Assembly: GCF_900142285.1 (NCBI RefSeq)
Contig: NZ_FRAJ01000003.1
Location: forward strand, 62,001 to 126,000
Reading direction: 5' to 3'
Origin: Caminicella sporogenes DSM 14501
GTDB lineage: Bacteria; Bacillota; Clostridia; Peptostreptococcales; Caminicellaceae
Length of the DNA stretch: 64,000 nucleotides
Positions 1-8,120 of this stretch are shown one piece after another (positions within the stretch are counted from its first letter, which is position 1; each line of letters starts with the position of its first letter). Below the pieces are notes generated by a model that was not told the DNA's origin, did not search any database, and worked only from the letters and a program-made list of their open reading frames with translations. The position numbers were made by a program, and so were the translations under genes.

Positions 1-577
1 ACTAGCAAAGCCAGAATTGGAAGTTATTGTAATTACTGGTGATGGAGATTGTGCGGCAATTGGAGGTAATCATTTAATACATGCAGCTAGAAGAAATATT
101 AATATTACAACAATAGTATTTAATAACAATATTTATGGTATGACAGGAGGACAATATTCTCCAACAACACCTAAAAATGAATTTGGTACAACTGCTCCTT
201 ATGGTAATATAGATAGACCTTTTGATATTCCGGGTTTGGCAGCTGCAGCAGGTGCTACATATGCTGCTAGGGGAACTGCATATCATGTTAATCAATTAAT
301 CAAATTGATAGAAAATGGAATAAAGAATAAAGGTTTTTCATTAATTGAAGGTATTAGTGTATGTCCAACATATTATGGTAGAAAAAATAAAAAAGGTTCT
401 GCTGTAGATATGATGAAGTGGTTAAAAGACCATGCAGTTGATATTAAGGTAGCAGAAAAATTACCTAAAGAAAAACTTGAAGGAAAATTTTTAATAGGCG
501 AATTTAAAAATATTACTGAACCGGAGTATACTGAAGAATATATGAAAATTATAGAAAGATGTCAAAAGGAGAGATAG
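1..577 (+). CDS. korB: 2-oxoacid:ferredoxin oxidoreductase, beta subunit (partial, 5' end outside window)
   Basis: C-terminal part of the thiamine-diphosphate-binding beta subunit of a 2-oxoglutarate-type ferredoxin oxidoreductase, which oxidatively decarboxylates a 2-oxoacid to the acyl-CoA and passes electrons to ferredoxin in the cytoplasm. The reading frame is open from base 2, so the gene starts upstream of the window. Visible motifs are GDGDCAAIGGNH, the TPP/Mg site, and NNNIYGMTGGQYSPTT, typical of KorB-type subunits. The gamma subunit follows after one base, so they are co-transcribed. Substrate choice among 2-oxoglutarate and branched 2-oxoacids cannot be settled from this subunit alone. 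Confidence 0.85.
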   Translation, partial: LAKPELEVIVITGDGDCAAIGGNHLIHAARRNINITTIVFNNNIYGMTGGQYSPTTPKNEFGTTAPYGNIDRPFDIPGLAAAAGATYAARGTAYHVNQLIKLIENGIKNKGFSLIEGISVCPTYYGRKNKKGSAVDMMKWLKDHAVDIKVAEKLPKEKLEGKFLIGEFKNITEPEYTEEYMKIIERCQKER

Positions 578-578
578 T

Positions 579-1118
579 ATGGCTATGCAAACAGAAATAA
601 GATTAACAGGTTCTGGTGGACAAGGGCTTATCCTTGGTGGTATAATATTAGCTGAAGCTGCTATACTTCAAGGTCATAATGCAATACAATCTCAGTCTTA
701 TGGTCCAGAAGCAAGAGGCGGAGCAAGTAAAGCAGAAGTAATAATTAGTGAAAATGAAATAGATTTTCCAAAAGTTGAAAAAGCAGATATACTACTTGCA
801 CTTACACAAGTAGCATTTGATAAATATAAAGATTCTCTAAAAGAAGACGGAATATTAGTTGTAGATTCTTCAATAGAAATTTCAGAAAACTTAAAAGCAA
901 AAAAAATTGTATCAGCGCCAATACTTAAAACTGCATCTGATGTAGTTGGTAAGAGTATGGTTGCCAATATAGTTGCTTTAGGTGTAATACAAGAATTATC
1001 AAATATTGTAACTAAAGAAGAACTTGAAAAGGCAGTTTTAAATAGAGTTCCAAAGGGAACAGAAGAGTTAAATAGAAAAGCTTTAGAAGAAGGATATAAA
1101 TTAGTAAAGAGTGTATAA
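579..1118 (+). CDS. korC: 2-oxoacid:ferredoxin oxidoreductase, gamma subunit
   Basis: 179-residue gamma subunit that completes the oxidoreductase with the alpha and beta subunits. The N-terminal glycine-rich segment GSGGQGLILGG (residues about 11-21) and the later SYGPEARGGASKAEV are hallmarks of the POR/KOR gamma domain. The start ATG lies one base after the korB stop, with AAGGAGAG at 566-573 as ribosome binding site. A second ATG two codons later is possible. It is the last gene of the operon, since the next gene is a regulator with its own ribosome binding site 40 bases on. Gamma subunits of related 2-oxoacid oxidoreductases look alike, so the exact substrate remains open. Confidence 0.85.
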   Translation: MAMQTEIRLTGSGGQGLILGGIILAEAAILQGHNAIQSQSYGPEARGGASKAEVIISENEIDFPKVEKADILLALTQVAFDKYKDSLKEDGILVVDSSIEISENLKAKKIVSAPILKTASDVVGKSMVANIVALGVIQELSNIVTKEELEKAVLNRVPKGTEELNRKALEEGYKLVKSV

Positions 1119-1158
1119 TATTTAAGAAATAAAAAAGTATTTTTAAGGGGTATTACAA

Positions 1159-2028
1159 ATGAAGGAAAGTAGTTTAAATATTCTCAACAGAATACAATTA
1201 AATTATAAGAAACTCAGCAAAGGACAAAGATTAATTGCAGATTATATTATTAATAATTATGATAAAGTAGCGTTTATGACTGCTTCAAAGTTAGGCGAAA
1301 AAGTTGGGGTAAGTGAATCTACAGTTGTCAGATTTGCAACAGCTCTCGGTTATGGGGGATATCCAAAATTACAAAAAGAACTTCAAGAATTTATAAAGAC
1401 GAAACTTACAACTGTACAGAGATTAGAACTTTCTAGTGATTATAATGATGAAGAAGATATTTTAAAAAAGGTAATGAAGGCAGATGTAGAAAATATAAAA
1501 AAGACTATAGAAGAAACAGATGCATATGTTTTTCAATCTGTAACTGATATTATTTTGGAAGCAAAAAAAGTTTACATATTAGGACTTAGAAGTTCTACAG
1601 TATTAGCTGAGTATTTAGGATTTTATTTAAATTTTATACTTGATGATGTTTCTGTTGTTCCTTCTGGTATTAATGATGTTTTTGACCAATTAATAAATAT
1701 AGATGAAAAAGATGTTATAATAGGAATTTCATTTCCAAGATATTCTAAAAAGACTTTAGAAGCTTTAAAATATGCTAAAACAAAAAGAGCTGCTATTATA
1801 GGTATAACTGACAGTAATTATTCTCCAATAAAAGAAATAGCAGATTTTACTCTAACAGCTAGAAGTAATATGGCATCATTTGTCGACTCTTTAGTAGCTC
1901 CAATGAGTCTTATAAACGCCTTAATAGTAGGTGTAAGTATGAAGGAAAAAGACAAAATAACCTCAACTTTCAAGACTCTTGAAAATATATGGAATGAATA
2001 TGATATATATTTAAAAAATAGAGATTAG
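1159..2028 (+). CDS. MurR/RpiR family transcriptional regulator
   Basis: 289-residue cytoplasmic DNA-binding protein. Residues about 1-77 form the RpiR-type helix-turn-helix, with the typical run ASKLGEKVGVSESTVVRFA near residues 42-60. Residues about 125-265 form a sugar isomerase (SIS) domain that normally binds a phosphosugar effector, including VYILGLRSSTVLAEYLG. Family members control sugar, amino-sugar or amino-acid catabolic genes. Here no sugar genes are adjacent; the upstream neighbours are korB-korC, so the target is unknown. The start is an ATG after AAGGGG. A strong terminator follows. Confidence 0.88.
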   Translation: MKESSLNILNRIQLNYKKLSKGQRLIADYIINNYDKVAFMTASKLGEKVGVSESTVVRFATALGYGGYPKLQKELQEFIKTKLTTVQRLELSSDYNDEEDILKKVMKADVENIKKTIEETDAYVFQSVTDIILEAKKVYILGLRSSTVLAEYLGFYLNFILDDVSVVPSGINDVFDQLINIDEKDVIIGISFPRYSKKTLEALKYAKTKRAAIIGITDSNYSPIKEIADFTLTARSNMASFVDSLVAPMSLINALIVGVSMKEKDKITSTFKTLENIWNEYDIYLKNRD

Positions 2029-2033
2029 AATTT

Positions 2034-2061
2034 AGCTCCTCTTTTTTGAGGGGTTTTTTTA
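2034..2061 (+). terminator. Intrinsic terminator after the RpiR regulator
   Basis: CTCCTC (2036-2041) pairs with GAGGGG (2048-2053) around a T6 loop, with one G-U pair, and is followed by seven or more T. It closes the korBC/regulator unit. Confidence 0.85.
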
Positions 2062-2181
2062 TTGCATAAAATTTAAATAATGAAAAAAAGAAATGATTTA
2101 GGTCTAAATAGTATAAGAGTTGTCGATAATAAAAATAAAATTCAAGTAAAAAAGAGTTATTTTTTATTAAAGGGGCTGAAA

Positions 2182-2793
2182 ATGAAAAAGATATATTTAG
2201 TAAGGCATGGCGAAACACTATGGAACTATATGTCAAAAACACAAGGATGTAAAAATATTCTTCTCAGTAAAAAAGGCATATTTCAAGCAAAAGCAGTTGC
2301 AAATAGATTAAGCAGTTTTGATGAAAAATATATAAAAATATATTCTAGTGACCTTGATAGATGTTTGATTACTGCAAAATATATTTCGCAAAAAATTAAT
2401 AAAGAAATTGAAGTATTAAAAGATTTAAGAGAAATGAATTTTGGAAGTTGGGAAGGACTTACATCTGAAGAAATTAAACAAAATTATCTATCAGAATATA
2501 ATATTTGGAGAAATACACCCCATATAGCTAATATTCCTAATGGTGAAAATTTAAAAAGTGTTCAGAAAAGATGTTTAAAAGCAATTTACAAAATATGTGA
2601 TGAATTTGAAGAAGGTTCTGTAATAATTGTTTCTCATGGTGTAGCAATTAAAACCATTATATTAGGAGTTCTCAATATTGATTTATCTAATTATTATAAA
2701 ATAAGCTTAAATAATGGAAGTATAAATAAAATAGAAATAAGGAGTTATGGAACTGTATTGACTGCATTAAATGATACTGCTCATTTAGAATAA
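2182..2793 (+). CDS. Histidine phosphatase family protein (phosphoglycerate-mutase-like)
   Basis: 203-residue member of the histidine phosphatase superfamily, cytoplasmic. The catalytic motif LVRHGET is at residues 6-12 (the RHG histidine is phosphorylated in the family), REMNFGSWEG supplies the acid region, and a second conserved histidine lies in IIVSHG near residue 155. Family members include cofactor-dependent phosphoglycerate mutase, alpha-ribazole phosphatase and broad phosphatases; length and sequence do not decide between them. I start the gene at 2182, not at the upstream in-frame ATG at 2080, because AAAGGGGCTG lies just before it and the catalytic motif then sits at the N-terminus as usual. 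Confidence 0.88.
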   Translation: MKKIYLVRHGETLWNYMSKTQGCKNILLSKKGIFQAKAVANRLSSFDEKYIKIYSSDLDRCLITAKYISQKINKEIEVLKDLREMNFGSWEGLTSEEIKQNYLSEYNIWRNTPHIANIPNGENLKSVQKRCLKAIYKICDEFEEGSVIIVSHGVAIKTIILGVLNIDLSNYYKISLNNGSINKIEIRSYGTVLTALNDTAHLE

Positions 2794-2816
2794 AAAAATA
2801 ACTTGGGAGAAGGTTC

Positions 2817-3266
2817 ATGAGGCAGAAAAAAAATAAAAAACATGATAAAATTGATAAAATACTGATAGGCTTAATTACTTTTTCATTTATACTTACTATC
2901 CTAACTCAAATATATTTAAATTTTTTTCATAACAGAATAGTGTTTAATAATTTTTATAAAAAGAAAAATTTAGTTTTTGAACAATTAGATATAATGCCGG
3001 AATATGGAGAAATAAAATTGAAAGTTAAAAACGAAGAGAAAACTGATAAGATAAAAATATTAAAAAACGGAAATATTCAGAAATTTATTAATGGAATTTT
3101 AAAAATACAAGTCAAAGATGGGGATTTAATAGAATTTGAAAATTTAAGTAAAAAAGAAAAAATAAAAATAAAAGTAATTCATGCTAGTTTAAACATTGAA
3201 AATTTTAAAAGTGGAGATATTATCTCTATATCAAACAATAAAATTATATTAATCAAAATATCTTAA
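2817..3266 (+). CDS. Unknown protein with one N-terminal membrane segment
   Basis: 149 residues. A lysine-rich start (residues 1-14) is followed by one hydrophobic segment (about 15-36) and then a charged, mostly beta-predicted domain of about 110 residues. This suggests a single-pass membrane protein with its C-terminal domain outside the cell by the positive-inside rule. The start ATG has GGGAGAAGG in front. It lies between a histidine phosphatase and cmk, 23 bases after the former, so it is probably co-transcribed with it. I do not recognise the family and propose no function. Confidence 0.7.
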   Translation: MRQKKNKKHDKIDKILIGLITFSFILTILTQIYLNFFHNRIVFNNFYKKKNLVFEQLDIMPEYGEIKLKVKNEEKTDKIKILKNGNIQKFINGILKIQVKDGDLIEFENLSKKEKIKIKVIHASLNIENFKSGDIISISNNKIILIKIS

Positions 3267-3294
3267 TTCTACTTGTTACTAAATGTATTATAAG

Positions 3295-3323
3295 TTATAA
3301 TTTTCTTGAAAAGAAAATTATAA
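3295..3323. repeat. Perfect AT-rich hairpin in the cmk upstream region
   Basis: TTATAATTTTCTT (3295-3307) is perfectly complementary to AAGAAAATTATAA (3311-3323) with a GAA loop. There is no following T-run, so it may be an RNA-stabilising or processing hairpin rather than a terminator. Confidence 0.6.
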
Positions 3324-3371
3324 TAATGAAATTATCTACTACATATTTATTTTGCCAGATTTAAATATTCG

Positions 3372-3399
3372 ATAAACCACCAGTAGTCTGGTGGTTTAT
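3372..3399 (+). terminator. Strong hairpin ahead of cmk (terminator-like)
   Basis: A 12-base-pair perfect stem: ATAAACCACCAG at 3372-3383 pairs with CTGGTGGTTTAT at 3388-3399 around a TAGT loop. The following run TATTTTG is only moderately T-rich. The hairpin ends about 10 bases before the cmk ribosome binding site, so it may end the upstream unit or partly attenuate cmk. Confidence 0.6.
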
Positions 3400-3423
3400 A
3401 TATTTTGAAAAGGAGGATGTATT

Positions 3424-4074
3424 GTGGCTAATTTAAGTATAGCAATTGATGGACCAGCAGGTGCAGGAAAAAGTACAATAGCAAAGAAAATTGCACTGCT
3501 TAAAAATCTAGTTTATATAGATACTGGAGCAATGTATAGAGCATTTACTTTAAAACTCATTAATAAAAATATACCACTAGATAATTATGATTTAATTAAA
3601 GAAGTGTTGAAAGACACAGAAATTGATATAGTTGATGGAAAAATATATTTGGATAATGTAAATGTAAGTAGTGAAATAAGAAAACCTATAATTAATAAAA
3701 ATGTATCTCAAATAGCTTCTATACCATTCGTAAGAGAGTTTTTAGTAAAACTTCAAAGAAAAATTGCTGAAAACAATAATGTGATTATGGATGGAAGAGA
3801 TATAGGTACTAAAGTTTTACCAGATGCTAAATATAAGTTTTTTTTAACTGCTTCTATTGAAGAAAGAGCAAAGAGAAGATATAAAGAACTAAAAGAAAAA
3901 GGCTATAAATGTTCTTTAAAAGATGTTATTGACGAAATAGCTAACAGGGACAAAATGGATTCTGAAAGAAAAGTAGACCCATTAAAAAAAGCAGATGATG
4001 CTATTCTTATTGATACAACAGGAAAAACTATAGAAAAAGTAATAAATGAAATTTTAAGTATGATAGATATGTAA
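3424..4074 (+). CDS. cmk: (d)CMP kinase
   Basis: 216-residue cytidylate kinase that phosphorylates CMP and dCMP with ATP in the cytoplasm, feeding nucleotide and phospholipid synthesis. The P-loop GPAGAGKST is at residues 10-18, and DGRDIGTKVLPDA supplies the CMP-binding aspartate/arginine region. The start is GTG, eight bases after AAAGGAGG (3409-3416). Length is normal for the bacterial family (about 215-230). It heads the cmk-ispH-rpsA cluster common in Clostridia; the plsC gene often found between cmk and ispH in other species is absent. Confidence 0.95.
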   Translation: MANLSIAIDGPAGAGKSTIAKKIALLKNLVYIDTGAMYRAFTLKLINKNIPLDNYDLIKEVLKDTEIDIVDGKIYLDNVNVSSEIRKPIINKNVSQIASIPFVREFLVKLQRKIAENNNVIMDGRDIGTKVLPDAKYKFFLTASIEERAKRRYKELKEKGYKCSLKDVIDEIANRDKMDSERKVDPLKKADDAILIDTTGKTIEKVINEILSMIDM

Positions 4075-4101
4075 ATATTGATTTTTAAGGAGGGCTATAT
4101 A

Positions 4102-4944
4102 TTGAATATAATTGTTGCTGAAAATTCGGGTTTCTGTTTTGGTGTAAAGAGAGCTATAAATAAAACTTTTGAAGCATCTAAAAAAAACAAAAAGAAAATA
4201 TTTACATACGGTCCTTTGATACATAATAATCAAGTTATTAATAAACTAGAAAAATTAGGAATTAATTCTATTGAAAAAATTGAAGATGCAAAGAATTCAA
4301 TATTAATAATTAGGTCTCATGGAGTTCCTCTTGAAATATACGATAGAGCAAAAGAATATGACATAGAATTAATTGATACAACTTGTCCTTTTGTTAGGAA
4401 AGTGCAGACAATTGCTAAAGAATATCATGAAAAAGATTATCAAATAATTATCGTTGGAAATCCAAATCATCCAGAGGTTATAGGAATAAATGGCTGGTGC
4501 AATAATGAAGCTATCATAATCGAAAGTATTGATGAAGCAAATAAACTTTCAGTTTTTGATAAAATTTGTGTAGTGGCTCAGACTACAATTACTCTAGAAA
4601 AATGGAACAGTATAACTAAAAAATTAAAGGAAAAAGCCCGTGAAGTTATAGAATTTAACACAATATGTTTAGCAACAAAAGAAAGACAAGATGCATGTGC
4701 TAAACTTGCTAAAAAAGCAGATATTATGATTGTTATTGGAGGGTATCACAGCTCTAATACACAAAAGTTATATAATATAAGCAAAAAATATTGTAAAAAT
4801 ACTATTCATATTGAAACTGCTGAAAACCTGCCCTTAAATATATTTAATAAGGATGATATAATAGGGGTAACAGCTGGTGCTTCAACGCCAGAATGGATTA
4901 TAAACGATGTGATAAATAAGTTAAAAGAAAAGGTGGGAAATTAA
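4102..4944 (+). CDS. ispH: 4-hydroxy-3-methylbut-2-enyl diphosphate reductase
   Basis: 280-residue iron-sulfur enzyme of the last MEP-pathway step, reducing HMBPP to IPP and DMAPP. The three cluster cysteines are present: C12 in GFCFGVKRA, C95 in DTTCPFV and C189 in FNTICLATKERQ. So are the substrate histidines H41, H73 (SHG) and H123 (NHPE). I choose the TTG at 4102 because AAGGAGGG (4087-4094) precedes it and the first cysteine then falls at the family position. The frame is open further upstream to 4078. It works with IspG and Dxr, encoded at 53.6-56.8 kb. Confidence 0.95.
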   Translation: MNIIVAENSGFCFGVKRAINKTFEASKKNKKKIFTYGPLIHNNQVINKLEKLGINSIEKIEDAKNSILIIRSHGVPLEIYDRAKEYDIELIDTTCPFVRKVQTIAKEYHEKDYQIIIVGNPNHPEVIGINGWCNNEAIIIESIDEANKLSVFDKICVVAQTTITLEKWNSITKKLKEKAREVIEFNTICLATKERQDACAKLAKKADIMIVIGGYHSSNTQKLYNISKKYCKNTIHIETAENLPLNIFNKDDIIGVTAGASTPEWIINDVINKLKEKVGN

Positions 4945-4945
4945 A

Positions 4946-6097
4946 ATGGATAATAATAATTTAAATCAAATGTTAAGTGAATTTGAAAAACATATGATTA
5001 TTCCTAAAAGAGGAGATATTATAAAAGGATTAGTTATGCAGGTATCTGATGATGAAATAGTAGTTAGTATAGGATATAAATCTGACGGAATTATTCCTCT
5101 TAAAGAAATATCAAATAATCCTTTTGTAAAGCCAAATGAAATTGTCAAAGAGGGAGATGAAATACAAGTAGTTGTTTTAAAAGAAGATGATGGTGAAGGA
5201 AATGTAATTTTATCTAAAAAAAGAGTAGACTTATTAAATGATTGGCATAAAATAGAAGAAGCAATTAGTAAAGAAGAGGTTATAAAGGTTAGAACAGGAG
5301 AAGTTGTTAAAGGTGGAATTATAGCATATTTTAATGAAATAAAAGGTTTTATTCCAGCATCTCAAATATCAAATGAATATATTAAAGATTTAAAGACATT
5401 TTCTAATAAAACTTTGGAAGTAAAAGTAATTGAAGCAAGTAAAGACAAAAAAAGAATAGTTTTTTCACATAGATTAGTTATTGAAGAGAAATTGAAAAAA
5501 GAAAAAGAAAAGTTGTTAAATAGTCTTGAAAAAGATCAAGTTGTAACTGGAAAAGTAAAAAGACTGGCTGATTTTGGAGCTTTTATCGACTTGGGTGGAA
5601 TAGATGGACTTATTCACATTTCTGAAATCTCATGGGGACGAATAAAACATCCTTCAGAAGTATTGAAAGTTGGAGATGTAGTAGAAGTATATGTAAAAGA
5701 TATAGATAGAAAAAATGAAAAAATTTCTTTAAGTTTAAAACAGACTAAAACAAATCCTTGGGAACTTATAGATGAAACATACAGTGTAGGAGATATTATA
5801 ATAGGTAAAGTTGTTAGATTAACTGATTTTGGAGCATTTTTAGAAGTAAAACCCGGCATAGAAGGACTAGTACATATTTCTCAGATTTCAGAAAGACATA
5901 TTGCAAAACCTTCAGATGAACTGCAAGTTGGGGAAACTGTTAAAGCTAAAATTACTGACATAAATAAAGAAGAAAGGAAAATGAGTCTTTCTATTAAAGA
6001 AGTATTAGATACCGAGTATAGTAGTGAATATTTGGAAAAGAATGAAACAGTAAAGACAACTATTGGTGATATTATAAAGTTTGATATTCAAAAATAG
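4946..6097 (+). CDS. rpsA: S1-domain protein, ribosomal protein S1 homologue
   Basis: 383 residues made of four S1 RNA-binding repeats at about 20-90, 105-175, 195-265 and 280-350. The third and fourth contain the clear pattern DFGAF...GLIHIS/GLVHIS. Gram-positive S1 homologues are shorter than the six-repeat E. coli S1 and bind mRNA, with a less essential role on the ribosome. The ATG lies one base after the ispH stop with AGGTGGGA in front, so the two genes are coupled. In several clostridia IspH and S1 are one fused protein; here they are separate. A strong terminator follows. Confidence 0.9.
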   Translation: MDNNNLNQMLSEFEKHMIIPKRGDIIKGLVMQVSDDEIVVSIGYKSDGIIPLKEISNNPFVKPNEIVKEGDEIQVVVLKEDDGEGNVILSKKRVDLLNDWHKIEEAISKEEVIKVRTGEVVKGGIIAYFNEIKGFIPASQISNEYIKDLKTFSNKTLEVKVIEASKDKKRIVFSHRLVIEEKLKKEKEKLLNSLEKDQVVTGKVKRLADFGAFIDLGGIDGLIHISEISWGRIKHPSEVLKVGDVVEVYVKDIDRKNEKISLSLKQTKTNPWELIDETYSVGDIIIGKVVRLTDFGAFLEVKPGIEGLVHISQISERHIAKPSDELQVGETVKAKITDINKEERKMSLSIKEVLDTEYSSEYLEKNETVKTTIGDIIKFDIQK

Positions 6098-6168
6098 TAT
6101 AAAAATTTTTATATCTGGCAAGAATAAAAATGCCCTCACAAATTACTTAAAGACCCCCTTATATTTTT

Positions 6169-6203
6169 AAGTCTGTGTGATAATAAAACACAGACTTTTT
6201 TTT
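6169..6203 (+). terminator. Intrinsic terminator after rpsA
   Basis: AAGTCTGTGT (6169-6178) pairs perfectly with ACACAGACTT (6188-6197), followed by T6. The left arm overlaps an alternative pairing with upstream bases, described in the findings. Confidence 0.9.
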
Positions 6204-6277
6204 AGTATAAATTTATGATAAAATAACAATTACTAGTATAAATACATATATTAATAAAAAAATCATGGGGGAAAAGT

Positions 6278-7048
6278 ATGCAGGGATATGAAAAGTTTAA
6301 GGAATTAATTTACAAAAAAACTGGAATTAACTTATCTTTCTATAAAGAAAGGCAAATGAAGAGAAGGATAGAATCTCTCATTAAGAGAAATAATTACAAC
6401 TCTTATGAAGAATATTATAATGCAATATGCAAAGATAAAAAATTATATGACGAATTTATCAATTATTTGACTATAAATGTATCTGAGTTTTATAGAAATC
6501 CAGAACAGTGGAAAGTTTTAAAAGATGAAATTATTCCTTATTTGATGAAAGATAAGAAAAAATTAAAAATTTGGAGTGCTGCATGTTCTACGGGAGAAGA
6601 ACCATATTCTCTAGTTATGGTACTCAGTAATTTTTTTCCATTAAGAGAAATAGAAATTATAGCTACTGATATTGATAAAGAAGCTTTAAATAAGGCTAGA
6701 GTTGGATTATATTCTGAAAAGAGTATAGAAAATATTCCTAGTGAGTTTAAAAAGCGTTATTTTGAACCTGTCGGAAATTCTTATAAGATAAGCAGTGAAA
6801 TTAAAAATTGTGTAAAGTTTAAGCAGCATAATCTTTTAGAAGATAAATATCCTGATAAGTGTGATTTGATTGTGTGTAGAAATGTTATGATATATTTTAC
6901 TGAAGAAGCTAAAGAATTTATTTATAAAAATTTTAATAAAGCATTAAATCAAAATGGTATTCTTTTTGTTGGAAGTACTGAACAAATTATTTTACCTCAC
7001 AGATATAATTTTAAACCTTTAAGAACTTTTTTCTATCAAAAAATATAA
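6278..7048 (+). CDS. cheR: Chemotaxis protein methyltransferase CheR
   Basis: 256-residue S-adenosylmethionine-dependent methyltransferase that methylates glutamates of chemoreceptors for adaptation. The N-terminal helical CheR domain spans about 1-70 and ends in the typical TINVSEFYRNP (65-75). The SAM-binding loop is IWSAACSTGEEPYS near 98-111. CDLIVCRNVMIYF and LFVGSTEQI are further family signatures. The ATG follows TGGGGGAAAAG. It stands alone between two terminators and away from other che genes, which is common in Clostridia. Together with fapA at the right edge it supports a motile organism. Confidence 0.94.
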   Translation: MQGYEKFKELIYKKTGINLSFYKERQMKRRIESLIKRNNYNSYEEYYNAICKDKKLYDEFINYLTINVSEFYRNPEQWKVLKDEIIPYLMKDKKKLKIWSAACSTGEEPYSLVMVLSNFFPLREIEIIATDIDKEALNKARVGLYSEKSIENIPSEFKKRYFEPVGNSYKISSEIKNCVKFKQHNLLEDKYPDKCDLIVCRNVMIYFTEEAKEFIYKNFNKALNQNGILFVGSTEQIILPHRYNFKPLRTFFYQKI

Positions 7049-7059
7049 AATATGACAGT

Positions 7060-7100
7060 AAAAGCTATTTGCAAGAAAGTTTTTCTTGCAAATAGCTTTT
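7060..7100 (+). terminator. Intrinsic terminator after cheR
   Basis: A 19-base-pair perfect stem (7060-7078 with 7082-7100, core GCTATTTGCAAGAAA) is followed by ATTTTGTTTTT. Confidence 0.9.
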
Positions 7101-7133
7101 ATTTTGTTTTTATAAGTAGAATTATGACTGAAA

Positions 7134-7162
7134 TTGCTATAAAAAAACTAATATTTTATAAA
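7134..7162 (+). promoter_or_regulatory. Sigma-A promoter of the MerR-like gene
   Basis: TTGCTA (7134-7139), 17 bases, TATAAA (7157-7162). It lies about 60 bases before the TTG start of the MerR-like gene. Confidence 0.55.
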
Positions 7163-7224
7163 GGAATTAATAAATCTTAAAAGAATAGATAAAATAAAGA
7201 ATCTTTAGAACGGGGGAGAGGAGA

Positions 7225-7848
7225 TTGTATAATAATAAAAAGGAATTTACAATATCTGAAGCTAGTAAAATTACTGGATTTAGTAATCATGTATTAAGAT
7301 ATTATGAAAAAGAATTTGAAATAGATGTACCAAGGAATAAATCAGGTCATAGATATTATACGAACTTAGAATTGGAAAAATTTTTATATATAAGAAACTT
7401 GAAGGAAAACGGATTTTCAAATACTCAAATTAAAGCAGTTTTAAAATCACCTGAAAAAATAATTTTAAATAATGAAATAGCAGCTTCTCAAATTCAAGAA
7501 TGTGAACTATCAATTGAAAAGAAAAATCTTTCAGACCGAAATAATGATAATCGTGAAATTAGTTTACATGAAATAAAAGAAATAATATCACGAGAAATAG
7601 ATGATGGTATAAAAACTTTAAGTCAAAACTTAATAGAAGAAATGCAAACAGTATTTGGAGATATAAAAAAAAATAATGAAGAATATAAAAACAATGACAA
7701 AGATGCTTTAATATCAGAAAATGCAAGACTTAGAATGAAATTGAAAGAAAAGGCATATGAACTAGCTATTCTCAAAGAAAAATTAAAAAGATTAGAAAAC
7801 AGTAAAAAGTCAATATTTGCTAAAATATTTAGTAATAAGAAGGATTAA
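7225..7848 (+). CDS. MerR-type helix-turn-helix protein with C-terminal coiled coil
   Basis: 207 residues. Residues about 8-78 form a MerR-type winged helix with the conserved run VLRYYEKEF (about 28-36) and a second-wing RNKSGHRYY. The middle (about 80-160) is polar and low in complexity. Residues about 165-200 form a heptad-like coiled coil ending in a lysine-rich tail. No cysteine- or ligand-binding domain follows the HTH, so a classical metal- or drug-sensing MerR is unlikely. The layout resembles RacA-like DNA-binding structural proteins, but this is inference from architecture only. The start is TTG with GGGGGAGAGGAG in front. It is monocistronic. Confidence 0.75.
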   Translation: MYNNKKEFTISEASKITGFSNHVLRYYEKEFEIDVPRNKSGHRYYTNLELEKFLYIRNLKENGFSNTQIKAVLKSPEKIILNNEIAASQIQECELSIEKKNLSDRNNDNREISLHEIKEIISREIDDGIKTLSQNLIEEMQTVFGDIKKNNEEYKNNDKDALISENARLRMKLKEKAYELAILKEKLKRLENSKKSIFAKIFSNKKD

Positions 7849-7875
7849 AATAAAAGTATATAATCCTTCTTTTTC
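7837..7875 (+). terminator. Terminator overlapping the end of the MerR-like gene
   Basis: AAGAAGGATTA (7837-7847) pairs with TAATCCTTCTT (7861-7871), followed by TTTCATTTT. The left arm contains the last codons and stop. Confidence 0.75.
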
Positions 7876-7913
7876 ATTTTATTGAATAATCAGACCAATA
7901 TAAATGTATACAG

Positions 7914-7942
7914 TTGACATAATTGAATACGAGTATTATAAT
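7914..7942 (+). promoter_or_regulatory. Consensus sigma-A promoter of the cysteine-rich gene
   Basis: TTGACA (7914-7919), exactly 17 bases, TATAAT (7937-7942): both hexamers match consensus perfectly, one of the strongest promoters in the window. The start codon lies 36 bases after the -10 element. Confidence 0.85.
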
Positions 7943-7977
7943 ATAATTAGAATTATAAAAGACGAGGGGGAGTAATA

Positions 7978-8118
7978 ATGAAAATAAATAAAAATGAAAA
8001 TAAAGAAAAAAGGGAAAAGAGAAAGTGTGGAATGATTACTTGTATTCATTGTATTTGTAATACTTGCACTTTAGATAAATGTGAATTTTATGAAAGAGTT
8101 TATAAACAAGAATATTAA
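7978..8118 (+). CDS. Cysteine-rich 46-residue protein, probable metal-binding microprotein
   Basis: Small open frame with every mark of a real gene: a perfect promoter, GAGGGGGAG five bases before the ATG, a stop at 8116-8118 and a strong terminator directly after. The first 16 residues are mostly lysine, glutamate and asparagine. Then come six cysteines at residues 17, 22, 25, 27, 30 and 35, spaced C-x4-C-x2-C-x-C-x2-C-x4-C, with one histidine at 24. The tail is aromatic and charged. There is no signal peptide, so it should be cytosolic. The cysteine spacing suggests zinc or iron-sulfur/other metal binding, but I do not recognise a named family. Confidence 0.8.
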   Translation: MKINKNENKEKREKRKCGMITCIHCICNTCTLDKCEFYERVYKQEY

Positions 8119-8120
8119 AT

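Noticed and set aside
2080-2181. Longer N-terminus for the histidine phosphatase
   Set aside because: No ribosome binding site before 2080, and the catalytic RHG motif belongs near the N-terminus.
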